Source: Symsagittifera roscoffensis (taxonomy: Eukaryota > Xenacoelomorpha > Acoela > Convolutidae). From it: a stretch of DNA of 64,000 bases. The notes under the pieces were generated by a model that did no database searches, was not told the DNA's origin, and saw only the letters and a list, made by a program, of their open reading frames with translations. The position numbers and the translations under genes were made by a program. Shown piece after piece: positions 52,636 to 64,000 of the stretch. Positions within the stretch are counted from its first letter, which is position 1. Each line of letters starts with the position of its first letter. The DNA is taken from NCBI RefSeq assembly GCF_963678635.1, contig NC_087064.1:31906369-31970368 (forward strand). Reading direction: 5' to 3'.

Positions 52636-53010
52636 TTGCTACAATCTTTGATTGGCTAGTTGATACATCAGCAGTTTCAACCCAAGTTTATTATCTTTGA
52701 TAGCAATGGAAAATTGTTTTTTCCCCATGATTGACTGAGCTACAGTCATAAATCCACCTGAGGTTGAAATATGGTTGAAATATAAGTGACGCGAAAAAAA
52801 TTTCAGTTTGAGCTCCTGGTATATTATTAGCGCATCGGGTTCTGTTGAATGATAACTATTTAAAAAAATCGAAGACTTGGTTGCTGTTGTATATAACTTT
52901 AAATCTTGTGACCTTTCACCCATTTTTTTTCTCTTTACCTCTAGGTTATAACGATTCATTAAGAACGTGCGAGTGATTTCTATTCTAATTGAAAAACCGA
53001 AATGTCTCAA
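52636..53010 (-). CDS. ORF of unknown function, 123 open codons
   Basis: Open minus-strand frame; the first ATG gives about 106 residues beginning MNRYNLEVKRKKMG. Later stretches (ALIIYQELKLKFFSRHLYF, SGGFMTVAQSIMGKK) have mixed composition. No domain is recognised. It may be an exon or exon relic of the same region's minus-strand genes; the context is otherwise non-coding. Moderate chance of being spurious. Confidence 0.3.
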
Positions 53011-53351
53011 ATTTTTTTTTGATTTTTTATTAGTAATCTATTCTCAAGCTAGCTACGGTAGTTCAAATTAGATGAAAAAGGGTACCTGTAAAGTACAGAA
53101 GAAAAACAATTTCTCTGTTCTACTTTAAATTAACAATTCGTTCAACGGAATCTCTAGCGCTACTCTTATATAAAAACTTGCAATAAAAAAGCGACAAAAA
53201 ACTGCCTATACCTAGGAGCTCAAAGAGAAAAAAAAAAGTGTCAAGTTTAATTAAAATCAGAAGTATTTATGAATAGAAAATCCGACAAAAATTTTTTGAT
53301 AGCTTTTAACTTATTACAATAAGTTTCCAACTGAAATTTTTGAGGTATCAA

Positions 53352-53582
53352 CTACCCATTAAAAAATCGCCAACCATTTGAGGCTAACGCTTTCATTGCT
53401 TTCCAGTTTCTTCTGATCAACATAAAGGATCTAGTTTGGAAATTTTGAATTTCGTTAGGCATAAAACTACAACAAAAAATCTGAATCTCATTCGCTTTTA
53501 GTATAAACAAAAACGAACATTTCAAGCCAATCCGTCGTAGATTTATGCAATTTTTTGGTGCCAGATCTAGCTTCTTTTTCAT
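53352..53582 (-). CDS. ORF of unknown function, 76 codons
   Basis: Begins with ATG (MKKKLDLAPKNCIN) and ends SNGWRFFNG before a stop. It lies 340 bp upstream of the 123-codon ORF on the same strand. No family recognised and no clear splice sites. Listed because codon use is more balanced than in neighbouring DNA. Confidence 0.25.
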   Translation of the reverse strand: MKKKLDLAPKNCINLRRIGLKCSFLFILKANEIQIFCCSFMPNEIQNFQTRSFMLIRRNWKAMKALASNGWRFFNG

Positions 53583-53689
53583 ACAGTAGTACTATTTAAT
53601 TTTTAACTTCGAAAACAAATGATGGCTATATGTATTCTTCAAGAATTCAATCAAGCTTGCTCCTCAACAATGGTGGCCAGTTTCCGAAA

Positions 53690-53905
53690 AATACTTTTTA
53701 AGTATAAGAACGGGCAGGCATATCACCATTCAACATCTGAATACCTTCGGAACAAAACTGTGCGCTGAATGTTAATTTTTTCTTCTTTCTGCCCAGATTT
53801 ACCAATTTGGTAGCACTTGAAAAAATTGCCCAGTCAATGGAGAAAATTATTTTGCCATAAATTCATTTCCTTGCTATAGAATAGGCATCTTTTCAATGAT
53901 TGCCA
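53690..53905 (+). pseudogene. Inverted paralogue of the 51955-52260 block
   Basis: Plus-strand reading KYKNGQAYHHSTSEYL runs into a TGA after RNKTVR. Similarity to the other copy extends on both sides of this open piece and includes shared frame damage, so neither copy looks functional. Confidence 0.4.
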
Positions 53906-55176
53906 ATTTCATCATTTAGAAGCATTAATCAATAACTCATAAAAGAGAGATATATCTTTAAAAATTGAAAGACTTGAACGCACTTTAAATATTCTTGTTT
54001 AGGATTATTTTGCCCTGCACTGAAAAAGAATGGCGTGATTGATTAAAACATCTTAATTTAATTTGATTACTTTTATGCTAGCGTTGAAACTGGTCATTTT
54101 TTCTTTGATAGATCAAATTTTACCCCAAAAATTATTAAGGTTTTTGTGATCGAGCAATAATAATCGAAAACAAAAAGTATCCTTTCTGTCAAAATATCAA
54201 CGACTTTGTGAACCAACAGATACTCTTTGCAGTTCGCAATAGAGAAAAAGAAAAATCATAGTAAAAAACTATTGCATTTGATAGCTTTTTAACTCTCTTT
54301 ATTTACTTTCATTTTATCTTTTCTTCTAAACTATGCCAAAAAACCTCAATTACGTTGACAAAAAGCACTGTTTGCTTTGAAGCTATGTCTAACATTGACA
54401 ATGCCCCAGTACAAGAGGAAGCAACTAACTTCTGAAATCGATGGCTGAGTAAAGCACAAAATTTGTGTTTTTCACAGTGGTGAGTTTGAGTTTTCTACCT
54501 AATTGGTCAAATTAGTTAAACCATTCGGAACTACATTCTTCATAAAAGGTGCTAATCTTTTTTTTTGCGTAAGAAACAACATTCTTCCATCATCAGATTA
54601 TGTGAAACACTGAAAAAATGTGTTTTGATGTTTAGCAACTGACTGCCAACCGGTAAAAAATTGGAAGCTGTTTCTTAAACTACACAAAATGGCCAGCTTA
54701 GGAAGGAGCAAGGTAAGCTTCCTTGTTTATACAATTGTCGAAAAATATTGAGCAAAACTCCAGCAACATGATTTCAATCTAGTTTCGAAGATGACAATTA
54801 ACACAAGCATCAAAGCAACGATGATTAAAACAAAGTTGTAATGATTTCTAGGAATTAAATAGAAATACGGTTGAAAGTTTTGTGCTAAAATGAAACGAAA
54901 ATAAACAAATGGGCATGTTTTTAAAGGAAGAATCAAAATCATCATTTCATTTTAGTATATTTTATTGTTTAAAATTTAAGCGTAGCTATTTTGGTTACAT
55001 ATCAAAGATTAGATTTTTGATAAGTAATCAAATTTCACATATCAAAAGACATAGACTGATATGATTGAAAATTTGTGCAACGAACAATTACCTTCTTAAA
55101 AGGGGTTGAGTTATAATATTGCAAATTCTGCACTTAAAGCTTAACTTAAAGTTTTTTAAATATCAGTTGGGCTTAA
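53906..55176. other. AT-rich non-coding stretch
   Basis: No repeat, exon or element that I can support. Confidence 0.4.
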
Positions 55177-55236
55177 TCACTTCTTTCAAGATTGGACTCA
55201 GTTTGTTTTCTGAAAACACAAATAAAGAAAACAAGT

Positions 55237-55349
55237 ATGTCGCCTGATTTGTTGACTGGTTTACTGTCTTGTCTTGAAAAACAGACAATGCGGAAAGAAA
55301 ACTCCAGTTGTTTGGAAATCCTTGCATTAGAATATGATTTTTTCACCAG
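55237..55349 (+). CDS. Possible exon with ATG and perfect donor
   Basis: Plus strand: ATG opens MSPDLLTGLLSCLEKQ, ends EYDFFTR and is cut two bases into a codon by CACCAG|GTAAGT, an exact consensus donor. The frame stays open for about 18 further codons upstream of the ATG. Against it, the minus strand is also open (63 codons) behind a fair acceptor, TTTTGCAG, and in phase 0, which would suit the exon at 60038. Neither reading can be confirmed here. Confidence 0.3.
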
Positions 55350-56360
55350 GTAAGTCAGCTGCAAAACTGATAATTGCCCTGAGATTTTATTTTTTTTCTA
55401 TTTTTGTTATGCTAAAGTTTCAATTGTTAACAAAAATCAATTTCATCAAGAGTATGAAGAAAAGGGAAAAGACCAATTTTTAGACTACAGGTAACTAAAA
55501 TTTCGCTAACAAATACATAAACGTGAACCTTCTGAATTTTTTTTGCTACTCGCACATTCGAGTTCAACTTTTTTCCTTTTTTTATTAATTATTTTCTTGA
55601 TAAAAAAGTTATGAAAGGTTCTCTATTCTAGAATTGACAGAGGTAAGATTCTAAAGCTTTGTTTTATTTTTATTTAAGTTTTTGTAAAGAAACCTTATTA
55701 CCCAACACTATTTTGCTTTTTAAGACGGTTGTTCAGCTTTTTATAAGCAATTGATAATCATTTAATCAGCAATTTATGTCTGTCGATACAAAACATCTTT
55801 TCATTTCTAGAACCAGATCGACTATGATCTATAATAACATCTAGCATGTGATCGTACTATGATAACATTTGACATGACTAGCATCAAGTTTCTGTGAGCA
55901 AACACGTTTGTAGCTGTGTGAGAGATTGATATTGTCCTGAAATTATTATAGTTCATCTGTTGAACCGATTGAAAAAAATTGAATCTTTGATGAAGCTTGA
56001 AAAAATTAAGGTGTTTTAAACAAATAACACAAGCAATGGAATTTTGTAGTATCTGAAGTTTTTTTGATAGATCAAAATCTTTCACAGAAAAAATAAATAG
56101 AGTTATTTTAAGCAATCCAGTACTATCTAAAAAAGAAGTTACTCTAAACAAGCGATGGTTGAAATGCGTTAGGTTATTTTGTCAGCATAACTTGTTTCTT
56201 AAAAGTATTTCCTTTAGAAAACTGGTCATCGATGAAACATCGGAAAAACTGTTTTCATCTGGAATAGAATTGCTAAAACTTAGATTAAGCAAGAGCGAGT
56301 CAGTAGAGCACAATCATTGTTTCGCAAAAAATGAAGATGTTCAAGCCAAAATTCTCTAGC
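55350..56360. other. AT-rich non-coding stretch
   Basis: Short spurious ORFs only. Weak similarity to the ~86-bp monomer begins near 55930. Confidence 0.4.
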
Positions 56361-59300
56361 AGTTAAAAAATGAAGTTTTACTGTTTTTCGAATAGCTTAA
56401 GTTTTTCAGCAAAACGATAGTTATCATCACAAGACTGCTCATTTAATCGATAATGTTTTTTATGATATTAGCAGTAGGCTTGCAAAAAATTAAAGTTGAC
56501 TTTAGCAAATATTGAACAGATTAAATTATGATTTTTTTTCAGTTTATTTTAAATAAAGTAAATCATTTTAAGAAAAATTTCCAAGCAAAGACGGAATCAT
56601 TTAAAATTGTTTCGATAACCTTGGATTAGGCCAGCTCATCGAACGATGAAAAATTTAAAATTCTAGTCGGCATTAAAAATTTCTAGTCAGTTAAAGTAAT
56701 TCATTTCAAACATGCTACTCACGCATTGTTGGAAATTGCAGTGTATTTGATAAATTGAAATAAGATGCAAAACAAAAACAAAACTCACCATAATAAGTTG
56801 CTCAGACGATCAAAATTTGTGGTAAAGTTCTGAATTACTTTGCCGACAGAAAAGCATAGAACTTATCATTAGAAAAATCTGCCACTAGAAAGTTTCAGTG
56901 GTTGCTTTAGCTCGGACAGAATCGCAAAATTATCTTTTAAAAAGCTACTTTTTCAATGACTTTCTTTAAGTTTTTAAGTTGGCTTAAAACTTGAAAGCTG
57001 TTAGTTAAAATTAAAGTTATTTAAAACAGACTACTCAAACAATTGAATAAAATATCCGCTTGTTTTGGTAGCGTGAACTGATTCACAAAAAAAAAATTCA
57101 GGCCGCCTTTTCAAAAGAACTCTCATTCGGAATTGGCGTAGTTAATTTCAATGGGTTTAACAAAGTAGTAACAGAAAATTTTATTCTAATTTGTTAGCTT
57201 GAATTGTATCGAAGGAAAAAATAAATCATATTGGTAGAGCTGCTCAACCAACAAAACTTTGAACTTTTTCTGTTTATTTTTTTGCCGTGAAAAGGATGAA
57301 ATCAAATTTTTTGCAGCAAAAAAGATGGTGACAAACTGCTATAATTACAGTACTCAATCAAACTCATAAATATTTCAATTTTCGTGGCAGCTTGAATTGG
57401 TTCGCAAAAACAAAAGATGTTCGAAGCAAGTGGATTAACCGAAATAGAAAAATTCAAATTAGTTTTTCCTACTTGATTAGGTTAACAAGAAATTGAAGTT
57501 ATCATAATGAACTCAATCACAACAACAAGTAACCAACGTAAAAAACTTTAATTTAAAACGTAGAAAAAACTTTATGTGCGTTGAAATTCGCATCCCACTA
57601 AAGTGGAAAAAAATCGATTATAATTAAGTTGCATTGTCAGTGTCTTCATAACGGAAAAAATCGATAATGGTGGATGAGAAAATGATTTTGTTGCCTTCGA
57701 AAAATAGTAATTTTATAATTCATTTTTAATTTATTACAATCGATTTGTTTTTCCCTTTTGTGGACACTGACAAGGAAAGTCAATTATAATCTATTTTTAT
57801 TCATGGAACTCCAATAGGGGTTGGTTGGATTTCAAACAGAACTAAAACAAAACAACAGACCATAATCTCCCGAAACTTTGCACAAAACGTTTAAAAAGTG
57901 TATTCAATTAAAAATTTCGTATTTTATTTTGCAAAAATGACAATTTTTGGCTATCAAATGAAAACAATTTCATTTATCATCAAATTGAAGACTACAACAT
58001 CTTGAATTTGGAAATTTCCTGCGACATTTGGAAAATTTTAAAATTGATTTGATAGCTTGTGCTGGCTTGCAAAATTTTAGTGTTATCTCAAGCGATGAAA
58101 GAAACCTATCATGCTGTTTGACTGCTTGAATTGTTTCACCTGAACTGAAATCAATTTATCTTGGTCTATCTATTCAATTGATGATATTTTAAAATGATGC
58201 AAGTGATGGTGGTGAGAGCTTGAAATGGTTGAAACTAGAGAGCTTGAAATTGGTTCGAGCAAGCTATTAGCGCTAGGAGAAAATTCGTTTCAATACACGA
58301 TAGACTTCAATTCGTTTTAATAGCAAGGATTGGTTTGCAATAATTTAAACAGATGTTAGAAAAACTATTCAAGATACAAAATTTTGACATTTTTGGATTA
58401 ACTTGATAATTTAATCACTTTGACAAAAATGTTAACTTATGATAAACCTGTAATTCAAACTTTGTAGTTTTTTAGGTTGAAATGACAACCTGAACAAGTT
58501 GGAAAAAATCACCTTAAATTAAGAGGCTACTCGAAAGATTTAAAAGAGTATCAAGTTGTTTTGATAACCTTAACCTGTTTGCAAATGGCAAATGTTGCAT
58601 TTACCTCAAGCCAGCTACTCAAGCTATTAATCTTTCAATTATTTCTAAAAGCGTTCAAACTTGAATCGGTTAATGAAAATTTTAAACTCGAATTTTCTCA
58701 AGCAAGCTATAAAACAAATTTCAACAACTCTAACAACTATATGATAGCTTAACACAAATGATACATTTTAAGTTCTCATTAAACGATTCAAGTTTGAACG
58801 CCTTTTGGAATAAATGAAAGACTAATCGCTTGAATAGCTGGCTTGAGGTAAATTCCACAAAGTTTTGAACTATTTCAAATTAGTTACTTTGCTAGCATGA
58901 AATGTTTGAGAAATTTATAGTCATATTTGACAAATTGCCTAGCTGAAGAAAAAATCAGAAGTCATTTACATTGTTATGATAGCTTGAAATAGTTCGTAAA
59001 TTTTAAAAATCTTCCAGGCAAGCTGCTTAAGCTTAGTTTTAGACAAAATTTTACATTTTTTGTCGGATTGCTACAAAAAAAATTATCTCGAGCAAAATAA
59101 GAAATCCTTTATTTCGTGGAAAATTTTCAACGGAATTGATAGCTTGAATCGAAGTTCAAATTAGCCTTGGCAAGCTACATAAGCAATAACATAAATGTTT
59201 TGAATTTTTTTGACAGCTTGTAACGGATCACAAAATTCAAAGTTATTTTGATCAAGCTGCTCAGGCGATTGAACTTTGAAAAACGTCTAGTCGCTTTGTT

Positions 59301-59400
59301 ACACTATGAACATTTGTAAATTAAACTTGACTGAACTACCCAAACAACGAAAAATTGAAACCTTCAGAAAATTAAATCGGTTGGAACAAAAATTGAAACT
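56360..59400 (-). repeat. ~86-bp monomer family in reverse orientation
   Basis: Units such as AGCTTGAATTGGTTCGC..., then CTCAAGCAAGCTA, then TCAAGCTATTAATCTTTCAA are the reverse complement of the monomer that fills 10-37.6 kb (AGCTTGCTTGAG..., GCGAACCGATTC). They are strongly diverged and spaced irregularly. The short ORF at 58561-58752 lies in these units and is not a gene. Confidence 0.65.
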
Positions 59401-60037
59401 ATCTCATGCATGCTATTCGTGTGATGAAAAATTGAAATTCGAAATCGGGTTTAGTTATCTCGTTCATCAGTTTTTGGTTTCCTGATACACCATTTTCGTG
59501 AACTAGCACTCAATTTAACATCATTACTCCCTTCTCAACTGCCTTATAGGGAAAATATTAACTGGTTAACCGTAAATTAACACCCTGCTTTTTTCAGCAC
59601 TATCGATTTAATATGGCATCTAAATTTTTTTCAATAATCTGGTGGTAATTTTTAAAATCCTCATAGATTTAGGAAAAAATTAATAAAATTTCAAACTTAC
59701 AAAGTTGATCAATAATTTTTATTTATCGCACCTGGAATAAGATTTTTTTACTGGGATTTTTAAACAAAAAAAACTCCCGACAGTATGAGAAAATAATATA
59801 AAAAATATTTAAAAACTCTGATTCAAACTTGCCAAAAATGATTCAAATCTACAAAAGTCAATGTTGTTCAAAAAGTTGCTGAACAATTTTTCTGATAAAA
59901 CATCAGAAAAGTCTTAAAAGCTATTTTCATTTTTTCGTAGGGTTGTTCTAATACTGAAACGAGATCATGATTATATTGGAAGTTTCGAATGCTTAGTAGG
60001 CTGATTTTGTTGAACTTATGAAACTTTTGGATCTTAC

Positions 60038-60168
60038 CATTAAAAAGTTGAGTGGTTTGCTTTCACTTTTGTAGTCTGTCAGCTTGGCCATGTATGTGTC
60101 AGGGTTCATCATCTTATGTAGGAGTCCGAATAGCAAGTACTTTTTGACCTGGTGAGAGCAGCAGTCAC
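60038..60168 (-). CDS. Paralogue of exon 4 (secreted-protein family)
   Basis: 131 bp between ...TTATTCTAG and ATG|GTAAGATCC on the minus strand. Same length, phase and splice sites as 950-1080. It reads DCCSHQVKKYLLFGLLHK, then LTDYKSESKPLNFLM. Substitutions relative to the first copy leave the frame open and keep the Cys-Cys pair and core hydrophobics, but remove the NES sequon. Copies of exons 1-3 were not found between here and the right edge, so they lie further right, are lost, or this is a duplicated exon. Confidence 0.7.
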
Positions 60169-60200
60169 CTAGAATAAAGATTCATGCTGGAAGTAAATAC

Positions 60201-60235
60201 AATTAAAACATTAAAACATTAAAACATTGGCATGA
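60201..60235. repeat. Three tandem ATTAAAACAT units
   Basis: A 10-bp unit repeated three times within the intron beside the paralogous exon. Confidence 0.8.
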
Positions 60236-60892
60236 GGGAAGAAAACTAGCTATTCGAAGCATATTTTAGTTCTCGGCACCATTTAGTCATTTAAAAAATG
60301 CAAAAAGGCCAAATTTTGGAACTTGAGGTCGAGGCATTGTCAAAAAAATGGCAATTTTAAATTTTCATAACCTAGTTTGAGGTATTAATAAAAAGCTTCA
60401 ATATGTTTTTTCTCCTTGTTAGCCAATGTGTACACATTTGTCCAAAAAAAAAACAGATCAACCAATCGACTTCGCCTCTTCTGGTTCATCATTTTAGCTT
60501 TTTACTTAAGAAAATTTATCAACAAAAAAGGGGCCAACATACGATTTATTCAGTTTTCTAGGGAGAATTGTCATTGCGATACGGTTTTTGCAACAAAGTT
60601 TACTATAATTGATTCACTTAAAACAATACAGTCTGATAGACAAACAGACGTGGGCTATTCTTTTTACAAAGTTTCTGGTGAAATATTTTAGACATGCCCA
60701 TGTTGTAATGTGAAGAGGGAGCTCAATAACTATCTTACGCTTTCAAATGAGAGATTGTTCCTAGAAATACCCAAAAACATCCAAACTGATGTTTTCCTCA
60801 CTTTCTTTGCCTCTCGGATATTAAGGCACTAAACATGACAAAAATGTATACCAAAGAAAACATTAACGCAAAATCAGGAACAAAAGCGAAGA

Positions 60893-61715
60893 AGACTGCT
60901 CGTATCAAGGCGAAGCCCTGAATGTTCCGACTTCTTTTTAAGGTTTTTGGAGCAGTAATAACTTCAAAAATTTAACTAAAATAAAACAAAATGAAATTTT
61001 TTTTCTTGTAAAATTTGAAATTTTTTATAAAAATTATCCCTCCACACGCCAAATAAAGTCCAAAAGGATAGATTTTGCTCCTTGTAACAAATCAATTATG
61101 GCAAATATACTTCTTTCAATCAACTTGGAACAATTTCTAAGACGGATTAACTCTCCGCTCACGCGTTAATAGCGCGAAATATATAGAGCTTTAATTGTCC
61201 CAAATTGGCCAAAATGGCAATATTTAAATCCCCATAACTCTACAAAAAACGATCACAGGGGAAATATTTTTTATCAAATTTTAGCTCAGGATAACAATAG
61301 CTTTCGAATAATATTGAAAAATTTCGTCAAAAATGGCTAAATCGAAAGTGGAAATTTGTCTGAAGAAAAAAAAGCAGCCCGGGCCCAAATATTCGGTTAC
61401 TTTCGTATCGAAAGTTTTAACAATTAGCAGGAATGATAGCGAGAATGTATATACATGGTTTCTTAGCAAGATGTATTCCCTTTGCTGGAAAATTCACTTT
61501 ATTTTTCTACGCAAGACGACGCAAGATTTCTCACAGAAATTTTGTAGTATTCGCATTCCACAAGAGCTAGGGCAAATTATGTGTAATTAACGAGTACCAT
61601 GAGTTATTTTGGTCGGCTGTATGAGCTAAAGCCTAGTTTTGGCCTATCATTATGAAAGAAAAGAATACACAAGAAAACACACTTCGATTGAATGAACTGC
61701 AAGTCAAACGGAACA
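60893..61715. repeat. Tandem block B, copy 1 (~820 bp)
   Basis: From AAGACTGCTCGTATCA to GTCAAACGGAAC. It contains ATTTAAATCCCCATAACTCTAC and ACGCGTTAATAGCGCG. An 85-codon plus ORF (MAKSKVEICLKKKKQPGPK) occurs in both copies with a couple of changes. I do not recognise the block; no terminal inverted repeats or target duplications were found. Confidence 0.8.
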
Positions 61716-62527
61716 AGACTGCTCATATCAGGGCGAAGCCCTGAATGTTCCGAATGCCTTTGAGGTTTTTGGAGCATCAATAACTTTGAAAATTTAAATA
61801 AATTAAAACAAAATGAATTTTTTTCTTCTAAAATTTGAAATTTTTGTTGAAAAGTATTCTCTCACACGCCATATAAAGTACAAAAGGATAGATTTGACTC
61901 CTTGTAACAAATCAATTATGGCAAATATGTTTCATTCAACCATTTGGAACAATTTCTAAGACGGATTAACTCCCCGCTTACGCGTTAATAGCGCGAAATA
62001 TATAGAGCTTTAATTGTCCCAAATTGGCCGAAATGGCAATATTTAAATCCCCATAACTCTACAAAAAACGATCACAGGGGAAATATTTTTTTTCAAATTT
62101 TAGCTCAGGATAACAATAGCTTTCGAATAATATTGAAAAATTTCGTCAAAAATGGCTAAATCAAAAGTGGAAATTTGTCTGAAGAAAAAAAAGCAGCCCG
62201 GGCCCAAATATTCGGTTACTTTCGTATCGAAAGTTTTAACAATTAGCAGGAATGATAGCGAGATTGTATTTCCATGGTTTCTTAGCAAGATGTATTCCCT
62301 TTGCTGGAAAATTCACTTTATTTTTCTACGCAAGACGACGCAAGATTTCTCACAGAAATTTTGTAGTATTCGCATTCCACAAGAGCTAGGTCAAATTATG
62401 TGTAATTAACGAGTACCATGAGTTATTTTGGTCGGCTGTATGAGCTAAAGCCTAGTTTTGGCCTATCATTATGAAAGAAAAGAATACACAAGAAAACACA
62501 CTTCGATTGAACTGAACTGCAAGTCAA
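61716..62527. repeat. Tandem block B, copy 2
   Basis: Offset 819-823 bp from copy 1 and about as similar as recent duplicates (scattered substitutions, small indels). It ends at the junction with block A'. Confidence 0.8.
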
Positions 62528-64000
62528 ACTTCAATTCGTTTTAATAGCAAGGATTGGTTTGCAATAATTTAAACAGATGTTAGAAAAACTATTCAAGATA
62601 CAAAATTTTGACATTTTTGGATTAATTTGATAATTTAATCAGTTTGACAAAAATGTTAACTTATGATAAACCTGTAATTCAAACTTTGTAGTTTTTTTAG
62701 GTTGAAATGACAACCTGAACAAGTTGGAAAAAATCACCTTAAATTAAGAGGCTACTCGAAAGATTTAAAAGAGTATCAAGTTGTTTTGATAACCTTAACC
62801 TGTTTGCAAATGGCAAATGTTGCATTTACCTCAAGCCAGCTACTCAAGCTATTAATCTTTCAATTATTTCTAAAAGCGTTCAAACTTGAATCGGTTAATG
62901 AAAATTTTAAACTCGAATTTTCTCAAGCAAGCTATAAAACAAATTTCAACAACTCTAACAACTATATGATAGCTTAAAACAAATGATACATTTTAAGTTC
63001 TCATTAAACGATTCAAGTTTGAACGCCTTTTGGAATAAATGAAAGACTAATCGCTTGAATAGCTGGCTTGAGGTAAATTCCACAAAGTTTTGAACTATTT
63101 CAAATTAGTTACTTTGCTAGCATGAAATGTTTGAGAAATTTATAGTCATATTTGACAAATTTCATAGCTGAAGAAAAAATCAGAAATCATTTACATTGTT
63201 ATGATAGCTTGAAATAGTTCGTGAATTTTAAAAATCTTCCAGGCAAGCTGCTTAAGCTTAGTTTTAGACAAAATTTTACATTTTTGTCGGATTGCTACAA
63301 AAAAAATTATCTCGAGCAAAATAAGAAATCCTTTATTTCGTGGAAAATTTTCAACGGAATTGATAGCTTGAATCGAAGTTCAAATTAGCCTTGGCAAGCT
63401 ACATAAGCAATAACATAAATGTTTTGAATTTTTTTGACAGCTTGTAACGGATCACAAAATTCAAAGTTATTTTGATCAAGCTGCTCAGGCGATTGAACTT
63501 TGAAAAACGTCTAGTCGCTTTGTTACACTATGAACATTTGTAAATTAAACTTGACTGAACTACCCAAACAACGAAAAATTGAAACCTTCAGAAAATTAAA
63601 TCGGTTGGAACAAAAATTGAAACTATCTCATGCATGCTATTCGTGTGATGAAAAATTGAAATTCGAAATCGGGTTTAGTTATCTCGTTCATCAGTTTTTG
63701 GTTTCCTGATACACCATTTTCGTGAACTAGCACTCAATTTAACATCATTACTCCCTTCTCAACTGCCTTATAGGGAAAATATTAACTGGTTACCCGTAAA
63801 TTAACACCCTGCTTTTTTCAGCACTATCGATTTAATATGGCATCTAAATTTTTTTCAATAATCTGGTGGTAATTTTTAAAATCCTCATGGATTTAGGAAA
63901 AAATTAATAAAATTTCAAACTTACAAAGTTGATCAATAATTTTTATTTAGCGCACCTGGAATAAGATTTTTTTACTGGGATTTTTAAACAAAAAAAAACT
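62528..64000. repeat. Duplicated block A', cut by the window end
   Basis: Near-identical copy of 58304-59775. By the constant offset, another copy of the paralogous exon is expected at about 64263-64393, just outside the window. Confidence 0.85.

Larger units (their letters stand above)
58304..60892. repeat. Duplicated block A
   Basis: From 58304 onward the sequence recurs at 62528 and beyond (offset about 4,225) with very few differences, as far as the window allows (to about 59775 here). The block includes the paralogous exon and its flanking introns. An older copy of its middle part is at 140-1270. Confidence 0.85.

Noticed and set aside
61333-62409. 85-codon ORF present in both B units (MAKSKVEICLKKKK...)
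   Set aside because: Conservation is fully explained by recent duplication; no family, and the antisense strand is open too.

Overview
The window looks like animal (probably invertebrate) nuclear DNA. It is strongly AT-rich by eye, with GT-AG introns of 0.4 to 4.5 kb, very little coding sequence, large arrays of diverged repeats, fold-back transposon relics, a non-LTR reverse transcriptase relic and one long env-bearing LTR-type retroelement. No species can be named from the sequence alone. There are no operons, rRNA, tRNA or CRISPR arrays that I can support.

Layout. 1-7.4 kb (minus strand): the 5' part of a multi-exon gene for a secreted, cysteine-bearing protein. Four exons join in consistent phase and the gene runs off the left edge. 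Its 4.5 kb first intron holds a 332-bp tandem duplication and two copies of a dead reverse transcriptase fragment. 7.4-10 kb: non-coding, with a strong fold-back structure at 8.4-8.8 kb. 10-37.6 kb: a giant array of a diverged monomer of about 86 bp. Between 12.4 and 25 kb it is interleaved with TA-flanked fold-back elements of Tc1/mariner type. From about 25 kb it becomes a dimeric higher-order array that contains an apparently perfect 4,777-bp tandem duplication.

38.2-50.2 kb (minus strand): a retroelement with gag, CCHC zinc knuckle and protease, reverse transcriptase and RNase H, an envelope-like region and a further 602-codon ORF. No integrase is visible. The RNase H region runs in frame straight into the envelope-like region. 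The 5' portion is broken by stop codons and frame changes and holds a 200-N assembly gap. I found no 5' LTR.

50.2-56.4 kb: scattered coding-like pieces, mostly broken, none recognised. 56.4-64 kb: the monomer family again, now in reverse orientation, within a duplicated block arranged A-B-B-A'. Block A carries a clear paralogue of exon 4 of the left-hand gene; block A' is cut by the window end before its expected third copy.

The gene pieces at the two ends are therefore members of one segmentally duplicated family, separated by satellite-like DNA and a retroelement insertion.
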